From Fretibacter rubidus (lineage in GTDB: Bacteria; Pseudomonadota; Alphaproteobacteria; Caulobacterales; Maricaulaceae), in NCBI RefSeq assembly GCF_041429785.1, contig NZ_CP163423.1:3286001-3350000 (forward strand): a DNA stretch of 64,000 bases. Reading direction: 5' to 3'. Positions 7,729-16,922 of this stretch are shown here, in pieces. Every line of letters starts with the position of its first letter. The stretch's first letter is position 1. A program made the position numbers and the translations under genes. Below the pieces are notes generated by a model. The model worked only from the letters and a program-made list of their open reading frames with translations, was not told the origin of the DNA and made no database searches.

Positions 7729-8114
7729 TAGGTTTCTTTCTTAAGGGAGGCGATATTGGCTTCCCAATTTTGACCGTCAAAGGCGATTCGTTTTTCGACT
7801 GAGAGCGTGCCAGGCGTAATACAGCGCAGATTCACGCTATAGCTATCAGGGTGCGAGCGCGGCACGTAAAGCGGTTTAATCCCGCAGGTTTTGCAAAATA
7901 AATGCTGCGCTTTGTGGGAATTAAAGGTGTAAAGCGCCAACTCCTCTTGACCGCAAATAAAGCGCAAATCGCTCTGCGGAATAAAGACGTGCTGATAGCC
8001 GCTCATGGCGCACATAGAACAATTGCACTCTGTGACAGAGACAGTGGCGGGGGCGTTAAATTCAAACTTCACCGCATCGCAATGGCACCCCGCTGTATGT
8101 ATTACAGCGGTCAC
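7728..8114 (-). CDS. GFA family protein (CENP-V/GFA zinc-binding domain)
   Basis: This 128-residue protein has the zinc-ligand pattern of the GFA fold: CHCDAV near the N-terminus, CNCSMC around residues 30-35 and CKTCG around 92-96. The family is named after glutathione-dependent formaldehyde-activating enzyme, but most members have no proven reaction; some act on glutathione adducts of aldehydes. Placement in an operon with an alcohol dehydrogenase suggests aldehyde handling. It overlaps the upstream hydrolase by 4 bp and the downstream peptidase by 1 bp. Confidence 0.88.
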   Translation of the reverse strand: MTAVIHTAGCHCDAVKFEFNAPATVSVTECNCSMCAMSGYQHVFIPQSDLRFICGQEELALYTFNSHKAQHLFCKTCGIKPLYVPRSHPDSYSVNLRCITPGTLSVEKRIAFDGQNWEANIASLKKET

Positions 8115-9061
8115 GGCGTTTTAACCTCGGGCCGTATCATAACGGTCGCAAGGTAATCAATGACGGCCTTAGCCACAGCGTCAGGCCGTTCAGGGAGCAG
8201 CGCATGTCCAGCATCTTCAACCACGGTCAATGTCACTTGGTCAGGAAACTTAGCCGCCAAATAATCACCCGCATCTGACTTGGGGGCGATACGGTCTTGG
8301 GCGGGTTGCACGACCAACATGGGAACGCCGCCTGCGTTTTCCCATTGCTCAATCTTATTGGTCTTGGCGCGGCGCTGTAACACCGCCGTTTGTGTATGCC
8401 AGCCGCGTGTCCAATGGTCGGGAATAGTGTCGCCCTCTGCAAAAAGAGCGTTTTGCATGGCAGTTTTTCGGGCCTTAAACGGGACACGGGGATCAAAGAT
8501 TTGGTCTAGGACCTCTTGCATCTCGGGCGCGACATCCGTTGCCCCCCCTGCCGTTAAAAGGACAACTGCATTGGGGCGCAGTGTCCCTTCGATGCGGGCG
8601 TAATAATCGCTTGCTGCGCGCACAATACGGTTACCAAAGCCGTGACCGATAAAGGCAAAGGTTTCTGTGTCGTTCATATAGCCGTCATGCTCTAGCGCTT
8701 TAATCAGAGGGAAGGCGAGTAAGGCCATATCGGCGGCCTCGACTGTGGGCGCGCCGTTAATGCCGCCATGCTCCACCGCCAATGTGCGGTAGCCTTGCGC
8801 ATTAAGCGCCGTCACAAGCTCGTTAAAATCGCTCGCCTCACGGCCTGCGCTCGCCGATAGCACCACGCGTTTTGCGGGCGCGTCCGGCCCGCTGACGTAA
8901 TAGGTGATGCCGCTGGTCACGCGTGAGTCTGATTGGATAATGATTGTCTCGCCAATGGCTGGCCGCGCTTTGCTGTCAGGGAAGGGGCTATGGGTGAGAT
9001 AAAAATATCCAATATAGACCATGACCAACGTCATGCCGATGCCCGCTATTTTTCTAATCAC
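8111..9061 (-). CDS. Membrane-anchored alpha/beta hydrolase lacking the usual nucleophile Ser
   Basis: This 316-residue protein has an N-terminal membrane anchor (about residues 5-25) and an alpha/beta-hydrolase fold. The nucleophile elbow reads FIGHGFGNR instead of G-H-S-x-G, so Gly replaces the catalytic Ser; I checked this in the nucleotides near 8640. The acid and base motifs remain (QPAQDRIAP, and EDAGHALLPERPD near the C-terminus). It may be non-catalytic or use other chemistry, or be a partner of the thioesterase and peptidase in the same operon. It overlaps the thioesterase by 8 bp and the GFA gene by 4 bp. Confidence 0.85.
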   Translation of the reverse strand: MIRKIAGIGMTLVMVYIGYFYLTHSPFPDSKARPAIGETIIIQSDSRVTSGITYYVSGPDAPAKRVVLSASAGREASDFNELVTALNAQGYRTLAVEHGGINGAPTVEAADMALLAFPLIKALEHDGYMNDTETFAFIGHGFGNRIVRAASDYYARIEGTLRPNAVVLLTAGGATDVAPEMQEVLDQIFDPRVPFKARKTAMQNALFAEGDTIPDHWTRGWHTQTAVLQRRAKTNKIEQWENAGGVPMLVVQPAQDRIAPKSDAGDYLAAKFPDQVTLTVVEDAGHALLPERPDAVAKAVIDYLATVMIRPEVKTP

Positions 9062-9488
9062 GGTATATCTCCGTTAGTGTCGTTCGCATGTTATCTGTTA
9101 TGGGCACAGGCCGGCGTGTGGCCTCATTGACATAGACATGAACGAAATGCCCTTGGGCGGCGGCGGTTGTGTTATCGCCCGCAAATAACCCAATCTCATA
9201 TCGTACAGAACTTGTTCCAATCTTGCTCACAGCAAGCCCCGCGCTCACCTCTTGGGGAAAGCTTATCGGGGCAAAATATTGACATCCCGTTTCCACGACC
9301 AAGCCAATCACATCTGACGTGCCAATCTCCAGCAGGTCTTTATCTATCAAAAACCTATTCACCACCGTGTCGAAATAAAAATAATAAACGGCATTATTTA
9401 CATGGCCGTAAACATCATTGTCAGACCAGCGCGTTGGAATGATAAGGCGGTGCGGGTAATCGGATATCACAGACGGCTTTGGTCTCAT
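9054..9488 (-). CDS. Acyl-CoA thioesterase, hot-dog fold (4HBT)
   Basis: This 144-residue hot-dog protein has the YbgC/4-hydroxybenzoyl-CoA thioesterase signature SDNDVYGHVNNAVYY near residues 22-36, including the catalytic Asp. It should hydrolyse acyl-CoA thioesters to free acid and CoA in the cytoplasm. Its ATG overlaps the stop of the iron alcohol dehydrogenase by 4 bp, so it is second in the operon. Substrate preference cannot be read from sequence. Confidence 0.88.
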   Translation of the reverse strand: MRPKPSVISDYPHRLIIPTRWSDNDVYGHVNNAVYYFYFDTVVNRFLIDKDLLEIGTSDVIGLVVETGCQYFAPISFPQEVSAGLAVSKIGTSSVRYEIGLFAGDNTTAAAQGHFVHVYVNEATRRPVPITDNMRTTLTEIYRD

Positions 9489-10618
9489 GACGCAATGCCC
9501 TCATAGATTTTCACCGTCGCGTCAAAGGTCATCTCGCGCGCATTATTCATTAGCAATCTGTCTTTGGTCATGGCGTCTTTGGCCATCATTGGGATGGCGT
9601 CCTCTGGGATGTCCACAGCGGCTAGCGTTTGCGGCACATGGGTGGCGTCTTTAATGCGCTGCATTTCATCAATCAGCGACACCCCCGTTTGTCCCACGCC
9701 CATGTCGCGCGCAATTTCGGCGTACCAATGGTCGGCCTTGGGCAAATTATAATCCATCACCCCCGTCATCACCAATGCATTAGACAGACCATGCGGGACA
9801 TGGAAAAACCCGCCCAGCGGATAGGCCAGCGCATGCACGGCTGCACAGGGTGCGTTGGAAAAGGCTTGCCCCGCCAGCATCGCCCCGATCAGCATATCAC
9901 CGCGCGCCTCAACATTATCAGGGCTCTCGCAGGCCGTCACAATTGCGCCGCGCAATTTACGAAGCGCGGTCAACGCCAGCGCGTCTGAAATGGGGTTTTT
10001 CTCACGAATAGACGTATAGGCCTCAATGGCATGGACCATAGCGTCAATGCCTGTGGATGCCGTAATTGATTTTGGCAATCCAAATGTCAGCGCCGCGTCC
10101 AAAAGGACACGGTCCGCATAAAGGCTGTCGGCGACGATGCCTTTTTTGGCCGTTTCACCCGTGGTGATAATCGCAACATTGGTGACCTCTGACCCTGTGC
10201 CCGCCGTGGTCGGGATTAGCATCAGCGGCAGGCTTGGGCCTTTGGCTTGTCCGACACCGTAAAGGCTCTCTAGCGGTTGATCACATCCACATAAATGCGC
10301 AATGACCTTGGCGGTATCCATCGGGCTGCCGCCGCCAAATCCGATAATCAGGCCAGGGTTGAACTTCCGAATGGCGACCGCGCCTTTTAAGACAACGGCT
10401 TCGGGCGGGTCGGCAACGACTTTATCAAAGACGAATGTTTGGTATCCTGCCGCGCGCAGGCTCTCGACGCCCGCATCCAAAAGCCCCAAGGCCCGCACAC
10501 CTTTGTCTGTGACAATGGCCACGCGTTTGTTGCGGCATAGCCCGTCGACATAATAATCCAATTTCGCCGCCCCGCCGGGCTCAATACGGATATCAGATAC
10601 GGTTTGAAAGCTATGCAT
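9485..10618 (-). CDS. Iron-containing alcohol dehydrogenase
   Basis: This 377-residue group III alcohol dehydrogenase has the nucleotide motif GFGGGSPMD at about 93-101 and all four expected metal ligands: Asp192 and His196 in GIDAMVHAIEA, His262 in AVHALAYPLGG and His276 in VPHGLSN. It would interconvert an alcohol and an aldehyde or ketone using NAD(P). It is the first gene of the operon that continues through thioesterase, hydrolase, GFA protein, P1 peptidase and GNAT, all with overlapping ends. Confidence 0.93.
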   Translation of the reverse strand: MHSFQTVSDIRIEPGGAAKLDYYVDGLCRNKRVAIVTDKGVRALGLLDAGVESLRAAGYQTFVFDKVVADPPEAVVLKGAVAIRKFNPGLIIGFGGGSPMDTAKVIAHLCGCDQPLESLYGVGQAKGPSLPLMLIPTTAGTGSEVTNVAIITTGETAKKGIVADSLYADRVLLDAALTFGLPKSITASTGIDAMVHAIEAYTSIREKNPISDALALTALRKLRGAIVTACESPDNVEARGDMLIGAMLAGQAFSNAPCAAVHALAYPLGGFFHVPHGLSNALVMTGVMDYNLPKADHWYAEIARDMGVGQTGVSLIDEMQRIKDATHVPQTLAAVDIPEDAIPMMAKDAMTKDRLLMNNAREMTFDATVKIYEGIAS

Positions 10619-10665
10619 GACAGTCTCTTCTCTCTGCGCGCCTTTTGACGTCGGTTTGACTTACC

Positions 10666-11289
10666 TTAGCCTAGACTGTGTCGTGTTGACCAGCCAAACC
10701 ATATCGCTACCGCTGCCAAAGCCAGTGACAATATTTGCCGTGTGCGTTTATTGCGCATGGGGTCGGCCAGATAAGGATTAAACAGTCCCGCAAAGCTGAC
10801 GATAATAAGATGCATTAGCGTGGCGATAATGACGTATATGAGGGTCAAGATAGTGGTTTGCCCAACGCCGTCCTCAGCCCCGCTGAGAAAGCTGGGCAAA
10901 ATAGCGATATAGAAAAAGGCCGCTTTGGGGTTCAGTAGATTGACGATAAGGCCGTGCCGAAAATACTGTGTCGTTGATTTATGGGCCGCCATAGCATGGG
11001 GTGAATTTTCACCGCTTTCGCGCCAGCCTTCCCACGCTAGATATAGCAAATAAATGATACCGCCCCAGCGTAATATTTCAAACGCTGTTGGGCTTTGCGT
11101 GATAAGCGTTGCAACTCCAACAGCAGCCAAAAGACCGATTATCAACAGGCCAAGCGTGACCCCCAAAACAGTCGCAAACCCATATCGCCGCCCCTCTGTC
11201 GCGCTGACCAAGGCCAGAAAGGCCATATTCGGGCCAGGCGTACTCTCAATGATAAAAGCCGTCAGAATAAAGGGCCAGAGATTGTCCAT
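10666..11289 (-). CDS. LysE/RhtB family translocator
   Basis: This 207-residue membrane protein has about six hydrophobic segments and the family hallmarks ESTPGPNMAF (about 15-24) and NLLNPKAAFFYIAILP (about 117-132). Members export amino acids or similar small molecules from the cytoplasm. Its start lies 3 bp after the stop of the quinone oxidoreductase gene, so the two are probably cotranscribed. The substrate is unknown. Confidence 0.9.
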   Translation of the reverse strand: MDNLWPFILTAFIIESTPGPNMAFLALVSATEGRRYGFATVLGVTLGLLIIGLLAAVGVATLITQSPTAFEILRWGGIIYLLYLAWEGWRESGENSPHAMAAHKSTTQYFRHGLIVNLLNPKAAFFYIAILPSFLSGAEDGVGQTTILTLIYVIIATLMHLIIVSFAGLFNPYLADPMRNKRTRQILSLALAAVAIWFGWSTRHSLG

Positions 11290-11292
11290 AGC

Positions 11293-12267
11293 CTACCGCA
11301 TCGTTAGTATGACTTTGCCCATGGCACGGCGTGACGTCAATTCGTCAAAGGCGTCTGCAAATTTTTCGAGCGGGTAGTGACCTGATACGCGCGGCTTGAT
11401 CCGGCCGGCACCATACATGGCAAATAACTCGCCCATATTTTCCATATGACCTTTGGGGTCGCGCATCGTCCATGTGCCCCAAAACACGCCGCGAATATCG
11501 GCGGATTTCAACAAGGGCAAGTTTAGCGGCAATTTTGGAATATCGCCCGCCGCAAAGCCTATGACCAGATAACGCCCCATCCAGCCCATGGCGCGAAAGG
11601 CAGGTTCAGCAAATTTATCACCCACGGGGTCATAAACAACGTCAACACCTTTGCCGCCTGACAACTCTTTGGCGCGGGATTTTAAATCTTCCGTCGTGTA
11701 ATTAATGGTGTGATCTGCGCCGTGCTGTTTACACACAGTAAGTTTTTCATCCGTCGAGGCCGCCGCAATCACTGTTGCGCCCATGGCTTTGGCAAGCTCC
11801 ACCGCCGCAAGGCCAACGCCGCCCGCCGCGCCCAGCACGAGAACCGTTTCGCCCGGCTGTAGCTGCGCGCGTTGTTTTAGTGCGTGGTAAGATGTGCCGT
11901 AAACCAGCGCCAATCCCGCTGCGATATCAAAGGGCATATCACGGCATGGCCAAACGACCTCTTTGGGCGCGACAATCTCTGTGGCAAAGGCCCCTGTTTG
12001 TGCCATGACGCCGACGCGGTCACCGACCTTTAAATGCGGGACATCGTCAGATAGTTCTGTGATGACGCCTGCGGCTTCGGCCCCTGGGATAAAGGGAAAG
12101 GGCGGCTTCATTTGATATTTGCCTTCGACCATTAGGATGTCGGGGAAGTTCACCCCTGCCACCTCGACCGCAATGCGCACATGACCGGGTTTGAGGGCCG
12201 GGGCATCGACAGTCTCGACGCTGTGGTCTTTATAGGGTTTAAAGGCGTGAACGACCAAGGCTTGCAT
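11293..12267 (-). CDS. NADPH:quinone oxidoreductase family protein (MDR)
   Basis: This 324-residue medium-chain dehydrogenase/reductase lacks structural zinc cysteines and has the Rossmann motif GAAGGVGLAAVELAKAMGA near residue 145. The N-terminus (VEVAGVNFPDILMVEGKY) and PFIPGAEAAGVI match quinone reductase relatives. It should use NADPH to reduce a quinone or an activated enone. A palindromic operator lies 56-78 bp upstream. The LysE-type exporter follows immediately. Confidence 0.9.
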   Translation of the reverse strand: MQALVVHAFKPYKDHSVETVDAPALKPGHVRIAVEVAGVNFPDILMVEGKYQMKPPFPFIPGAEAAGVITELSDDVPHLKVGDRVGVMAQTGAFATEIVAPKEVVWPCRDMPFDIAAGLALVYGTSYHALKQRAQLQPGETVLVLGAAGGVGLAAVELAKAMGATVIAAASTDEKLTVCKQHGADHTINYTTEDLKSRAKELSGGKGVDVVYDPVGDKFAEPAFRAMGWMGRYLVIGFAAGDIPKLPLNLPLLKSADIRGVFWGTWTMRDPKGHMENMGELFAMYGAGRIKPRVSGHYPLEKFADAFDELTSRRAMGKVILTMR

Positions 12268-12322
12268 ATCTCTCTCCGATTATCTCATTTAGCCGGAGTT
12301 TAGCGGAAAGCGGACCGCCATG

Positions 12323-12345
12323 TATATGCATAAATTTGCATAATA
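12323..12345 (-). promoter_or_regulatory. Palindromic operator, TATATGCA-N6-TGCATA type
   Basis: TATATGCA at 12323-12330 and TGCATAATA at 12337-12345 form a dyad with a 6-bp spacer. It lies between the quinone oxidoreductase start and the next gene upstream, the normal place for a repressor site. The same dyad with the same spacer, in longer perfect form, occurs upstream of the saccharopine-dehydrogenase-like gene at 21868-21893. A shared TetR-type regulator is likely; the regulator gene is not identified. Confidence 0.6.
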
Positions 12346-12346
12346 T

Positions 12347-13147
12347 TTAGCGCTTAAACGGTAGGCTCAAGCTCCAGAGAAATTTATGCGGATTATTGTC
12401 TTGATACTCTGACAGTCCGATTTTCATGGCATTATGCCCTGCGCTGGGTTGGTCTATATAGCTACCAAATAGCCTGTCCCACAGAGAGAGCGAAAAACCG
12501 TAATTACTATTGGTTTCATCTGGCAAGGTCGAATGATGAACCCGGTGCATATCGGGCGTGACAATGAACAGGCGTAACACGCGGTCAACGGGTTTGGGTA
12601 AACGCAGATTGGCGTGATTAAACAGCGCGCAACCGTTTAGAATTAATTCAAATATGATCACCGCCGCCACAGGCGCGCCTAAGGCTAAAACACAGACCAT
12701 TTTATAGACCATGGATAAGCAGATCTCAACGGGATGAAACCGAACGCCCGTGGTGACATCTATATCGCGGTCGGCGTGATGCACTTTATGCAATCGCCAT
12801 AAGAGGGGAATTTTGTGCGTCGCCACATGCTGCCAATAAATCAACATATCAAGGATGATGACGCTGATAATAATCGCGGCCAAGGCAGGGAGGTTAATGA
12901 CATTAAAAAGACCCCAGCCGTTTTTCGCCGCCCAGGCGGCTGTCCCAACAGCAGCAAGCGGGACGAAGACACGCAGCGCAATGCCGTCAATCACGGTAAG
13001 GGCGATATTGGTGCGCCAGCGGGCAACGCGGCTTTCGACGCGGTTTTTACGCGGCCAGACGGCTTCAGCCAGAAGTAACACGACCAAAAGCCCGGCAAAG
13101 ACGCCGAGCCTGATATAGGTTTCATTATTGAGTAATGTCTCTGTCAC
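12347..13147 (-). CDS. Sterol desaturase / fatty acid hydroxylase family protein
   Basis: This 266-residue integral membrane protein has the histidine boxes of the di-iron hydroxylase superfamily: HVATH and HKVHH (about 108-123), then HRVHH near residue 200, and a further FHPVE. Such enzymes hydroxylate or desaturate lipids at the membrane using O2. It lies 7 bp after the GMC oxidoreductase gene, so hydroxylation and alcohol oxidation may be linked. The lipid substrate is unknown. Confidence 0.9.
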   Translation of the reverse strand: MTETLLNNETYIRLGVFAGLLVVLLLAEAVWPRKNRVESRVARWRTNIALTVIDGIALRVFVPLAAVGTAAWAAKNGWGLFNVINLPALAAIIISVIILDMLIYWQHVATHKIPLLWRLHKVHHADRDIDVTTGVRFHPVEICLSMVYKMVCVLALGAPVAAVIIFELILNGCALFNHANLRLPKPVDRVLRLFIVTPDMHRVHHSTLPDETNSNYGFSLSLWDRLFGSYIDQPSAGHNAMKIGLSEYQDNNPHKFLWSLSLPFKR

Positions 13148-13154
13148 GCTTTAT

Positions 13155-14762
13155 TTAAACCCTATCAGCGGTCATCATATCAGCCGCTTTCTCTGCAATC
13201 ATAATCGTAGGCGCGTTGGTATTGCCAGAGACAAGATTGGGCATAATCGACGCATCCACAACGCGCAGCCCAGACAGGCCGTGCACCCGCAGCCGCGCAT
13301 CGACCACAGCCATGGGGTCTGATTTCGGCCCCATTTTGCATGTGCCTACGGGATGATAAACTGTGTCCGCGCGGTCGATAATATCTCGGCGCAGCACAGC
13401 CTCGTCATCGGTATGGGTTTCGTAAAGTGGTTTTCCGCGCACCGCGTCAAAGGCGGGGGCTTTGAAGATACGCTGGGTTAGCTTGGCGGCTTTAAGCAGT
13501 TTTTCCATATCGCGTGGGTCGGATAAATAATTGGGGTCTATGGCGGGTGGGTCGGCGGCATTGCTTGAATTTAAACTCACTGTGCCGCGACTATGGGGGC
13601 GCAGGATACAGGCATGAATACTATAGCCATGCCCCCAATGTAATTTCCGCCCGTGGTCATCAACCAGCGCGATACAAAAATGAAGCTGCACATCAGGCGC
13701 GGGCTCTGACGGGTCGACATATAAAAAACCGCCGCTTTCTGCGATATTTGTCGTCAGCAATCCTTCGCGGCGTTTTTTCTTAAACCGGAAAAATTCAGCC
13801 ACCATGCGAAAGCTACCAGGCACAGAAAAACCAATTGTCTGGTCGCGTTTGTTTTTTGCGTGATAAGCGCCAATCCAATCAATATGGTCTTGCAGGTTTT
13901 TGCCCACACCCGCCAAGGCATGGGTCTGGGTGATGTCGTGCGGGGCCAGCGCGTCTGTCCCACCAATCCCTGACAGCAGCAAAATTTGCGGCGAGCCAAA
14001 GGCCCCAGCTGAGAGTATAACTTCCCGCGTCGCCGTGATACTGCGCTGGGTCTTTTTATGGGTAAAGGTCACGCCTGTTACCTGTTTACCGTCCAGTTCT
14101 AATCGCTGGGTCAGCGCATGGGTGATTACGGTTAAATTCGGACGGTCCATGACGGGGTCTAAAAAGGCATGGGCCGTGCTATGGCGCTGCCCGTTTTTCA
14201 TGGTCACCTCATAACGCCCCACACCTTCTTGTTGGGCCCCGTTGAAATCATCGGTGACGGGCAGTTGCAATTCTTTTGCGGCAGCCATGAAATTCTCATT
14301 CAGCCCGCTATTAAAACGCAGGGGCGCAACATTTAATTCACCGCCGCTTCCGTGATAGTCATTCGCGCCCGCTTCACGATTTTCTGACTTTTTGAAATAG
14401 GGCAGAACGTCGTCATAAGACCAGCCGTCATTACCCATAGCGGCCCATTGGTCGTAATCATATTTATGACCGCGAATGTAAATCATGGCATTGGTTGAAC
14501 TCGACCCGCCCAGCGCTTTGCCGCGCGGTTGATAGCCGCGTCGTTCGCCGAGCGCTTTTTGCGGGGTTGTCTCAAACGCCCAATTGCGTTTTTTCGTCAC
14601 CATATTTAATAGCCCAAGACCAGGGGTCTCGATGGAATAATGCTTATGGCTGCCACCAGCCTCTAGCAGACAGACAGAGATATTGGGATCGGCTGACAGA
14701 CGATTGGCCAGCGTACACCCCGCAGAGCCCGCGCCGATGATCACGTAATCAAAACTATCCAT
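13155..14762 (-). CDS. GMC family FAD-dependent alcohol/choline dehydrogenase
   Basis: This 535-residue flavoprotein has the N-terminal dinucleotide motif [14 protein letters not shown], the GMC signature region [15 protein letters not shown] near residue 84, and the C-terminal catalytic His motif [11 protein letters not shown]. Length and motifs match the choline dehydrogenase/alkyl-alcohol dehydrogenase branch. With no betB or betI nearby, a role in oxidising hydrophobic alcohols, perhaps products of the adjacent hydroxylase, is more likely than glycine betaine synthesis. That role is inference. Confidence 0.92.
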   Translation of the reverse strand: MDSFDYVIIGAGSAGCTLANRLSADPNISVCLLEAGGSHKHYSIETPGLGLLNMVTKKRNWAFETTPQKALGERRGYQPRGKALGGSSSTNAMIYIRGHKYDYDQWAAMGNDGWSYDDVLPYFKKSENREAGANDYHGSGGELNVAPLRFNSGLNENFMAAAKELQLPVTDDFNGAQQEGVGRYEVTMKNGQRHSTAHAFLDPVMDRPNLTVITHALTQRLELDGKQVTGVTFTHKKTQRSITATREVILSAGAFGSPQILLLSGIGGTDALAPHDITQTHALAGVGKNLQDHIDWIGAYHAKNKRDQTIGFSVPGSFRMVAEFFRFKKKRREGLLTTNIAESGGFLYVDPSEPAPDVQLHFCIALVDDHGRKLHWGHGYSIHACILRPHSRGTVSLNSSNAADPPAIDPNYLSDPRDMEKLLKAAKLTQRIFKAPAFDAVRGKPLYETHTDDEAVLRRDIIDRADTVYHPVGTCKMGPKSDPMAVVDARLRVHGLSGLRVVDASIMPNLVSGNTNAPTIMIAEKAADMMTADRV

Positions 14763-14840
14763 AAATCCTCCCGAGACCGCTTATGCGGGAGGCGGCGTTT
14801 ATTGACAATGTTATAATTAAGGAGCGGATAGCTGCGCTGG

Positions 14841-15692
14841 TTAGGACTTTTTTCGGTCTGCAAACTGTGGGGCGCGTTTTTCTAAAAAGGCTTTCACCCC
14901 TTCCATACAGTCTTCTGACACAAACGCTTTTTCCAACATGGCCGACTCCATCATATGCAGTCCCATTGGGCCTATGCTATGGGGACCAGAGCCATAAGAC
15001 CCATGCCCCATCTGGCTGGCGCGCATGAGTTGTTTGTTTTGCGCGACACTTTCTGGTGAACAGTTTTGGGCGATGTCATGGGCGAGTGCCATGGCGCGCG
15101 GCAGCACATCATCAGGCTCCACAACTTCAGACACCAGCCCGTCTTTTAACGCCGCCTCCGCGCCAAATATTTCAGCCTTCAAAATCAACTCTTGGCATTT
15201 GGCCCAGCCCACTATGCGCGGCAGGAACCAACTGCTGGCGGCATCAAAGACAATACCGCGCCGGGCAAAGGGAAACCCCATCCGCGCTTTGGACGACATG
15301 ATTTTAATATCCATCGGCAATGTCATGGTCGCGCCAATGCCAACCGCCACACCGTTAATAGCGGCAATTAGCGGTGCATCGCACTCATAAATACGCAGGG
15401 CCAGCATACCGCCGTAATCGCGCGACACACCGTCAATTTTGGGTGCGGCCTCGTTTAAACCCGCGCCGCCAAAGCCTTGGGAAATATCTGCGCCCGCGCA
15501 AAAGGCACGGCCCGCACCCGTAATGACAATGACGCGCACTTTGGGATCACGATCGGCTTTGTCGATTGCGGCCTCTAAGGCCTTATGCAACGCGACATTA
15601 TAAGCGTTCATTTTATCAGGACGGTTTAGCGTCAGAAGACAAACACCGTTATTAAGATCTGATAAAACAAGGGACATGAGCTTTCCAATCAT
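14841..15692 (-). CDS. Enoyl-CoA hydratase/isomerase (crotonase) family protein
   Basis: This 283-residue crotonase has the CoA-binding and oxyanion elements GAGRAFCAGADIS (about 58-70) and NGVAVGIGATMTLPMD (about 113-128). In many relatives the third conserved block reads RRGIVPEA; here it is RRGIVFDAASSWFLP, with Asp where Glu is usual. It probably acts on enoyl-CoA in fatty-acid or related catabolism, with altered specificity possible. A second in-frame ATG five codons in (15677) is an equally good start. Confidence 0.88.
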   Translation of the reverse strand: MIGKLMSLVLSDLNNGVCLLTLNRPDKMNAYNVALHKALEAAIDKADRDPKVRVIVITGAGRAFCAGADISQGFGGAGLNEAAPKIDGVSRDYGGMLALRIYECDAPLIAAINGVAVGIGATMTLPMDIKIMSSKARMGFPFARRGIVFDAASSWFLPRIVGWAKCQELILKAEIFGAEAALKDGLVSEVVEPDDVLPRAMALAHDIAQNCSPESVAQNKQLMRASQMGHGSYGSGPHSIGPMGLHMMESAMLEKAFVSEDCMEGVKAFLEKRAPQFADRKKS

Positions 15693-15797
15693 CTGTTTAA
15701 ATCATGCTTATGGGCAAATGGTCCAAAGCGTCAATCTTAAGCGTCATTTATGGGCCTTTGCCTTGAACTTTCACGCTGTGCACGCCACATAGTCGCC

Positions 15798-16904
15798 ATG
15801 AGCCTTTTGCCGCCCCATATGCCGCTAGTAGAGATGGACGCGCGTGCGCGTGATGTCTTTCGCGACATTGTGCAAAGCTATCTGGAAAGCGGACAACCAA
15901 TTGGGTCTCGCACGCTGGCCCTGTCCAGCGGCTTGTCATTATCGCCCGCCTCTATTCGTAACACTATGGCGGATTTAACGCGTTACGGATTATTATCCGC
16001 CCCGCATAGCAGTGCTGGACGGATGCCAACGCAATTAGGACTGCGTCTGTTTGTCGACGGGCTATTGGAACTGGGCGAGGTCGATGCGCGTGACCGCAAA
16101 GCATTAGACGAAAAACTCTCAAATGACAGTGCAGATGCGACACAGCTTATGGAGCAAGCATCGTCTATGCTGGCTGGTCTGGCGGGCGGTGCGGGGCTGG
16201 TCTTGACGCCAACAACGTCAACAGTGGGCAAAGCCGTGCGCCACGTCGATTTCGTGCATTTGGATGCTGGCCCATCGGGCAACGCCCAAGCCTTGGTCGT
16301 TTTAGTTTACGCCGATGGTCATGTTGAAAACCGCATTATGGAATATCCAGACGGCGTCTTACCAGCCTCGCTTGAAAGCGCGGGTAACTTTTTATCCGCG
16401 CGGCTTCGGGGCCGTACATTGTCCGATGCGCGCAGCGATATTCTGTCCGAGATTTCCAAAGGTCGCGCCGAGATTGACCGTTCTGCTGCCAATTTGATTG
16501 AACAAGGGCTGGCCGCGTGGTCAAAACCAACTAAAAACCGCACAGACCGGGCTTTAATTGTGCGGGGCAGTGCACAACTCCTTGACAATATGGCTGCGCA
16601 AACCGATTTGGAGCGTATCCAGATGCTGTTCCAAGACTTGGAACGCAAACAAGATTTAATTGCGCTGCTTGACAGGGCCGAAGACGCGGATGGTGTGAAG
16701 ATTTTTATCGGCACAGAAAATCCATTGTTTTCATTGTCCGAGAGTAGCGTTGTGGTCGCGCCGTATAAGGACGCCGCGCAAAATATCATTGGTGCGGTGG
16801 GGGTCATTGGCCCGACGCGCCTTAATTATGGTCGTATTATTCCTGTGGTGGATTATACGGCCCAATTGGTCGGGCAACGTCTTGACCAAAACTATAAACG
16901 GTAA
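15798..16904 (+). CDS. hrcA: Heat-inducible transcription repressor HrcA
   Basis: HrcA is the winged-helix repressor of class I heat-shock genes, binding CIRCE elements ahead of groESL and sometimes dnaK. The protein shows the DNA-binding N-terminus (ARDVFRDIVQSYLESGQPIGSRTL, then SPASIRNTMADLTRYGLL) and the conserved C-terminal end GPTRLNYGRIIPVVDY. I chose the ATG at 15798 (368 residues) rather than the in-frame one at 15750 because the extra 16 residues are unlike the family. grpE follows 18 bp after the stop, the usual alphaproteobacterial hrcA-grpE pair. No CIRCE element is visible upstream. Confidence 0.96.
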   Translation: MSLLPPHMPLVEMDARARDVFRDIVQSYLESGQPIGSRTLALSSGLSLSPASIRNTMADLTRYGLLSAPHSSAGRMPTQLGLRLFVDGLLELGEVDARDRKALDEKLSNDSADATQLMEQASSMLAGLAGGAGLVLTPTTSTVGKAVRHVDFVHLDAGPSGNAQALVVLVYADGHVENRIMEYPDGVLPASLESAGNFLSARLRGRTLSDARSDILSEISKGRAEIDRSAANLIEQGLAAWSKPTKNRTDRALIVRGSAQLLDNMAAQTDLERIQMLFQDLERKQDLIALLDRAEDADGVKIFIGTENPLFSLSESSVVVAPYKDAAQNIIGAVGVIGPTRLNYGRIIPVVDYTAQLVGQRLDQNYKR

Positions 16905-16922
16905 AGTTTAGGATAGATCGAC

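Noticed and set aside
13155-14762. Choline dehydrogenase of glycine-betaine synthesis
   Set aside because: Sequence fits the GMC family, but betaine aldehyde dehydrogenase and a choline transporter are absent nearby, so only the family call is kept.
15693-15797. CIRCE element upstream of hrcA
   Set aside because: I looked for TTAGCACTC-N9-GAGTGCTAA-like sequence and found none; hrcA may not be self-regulated here.
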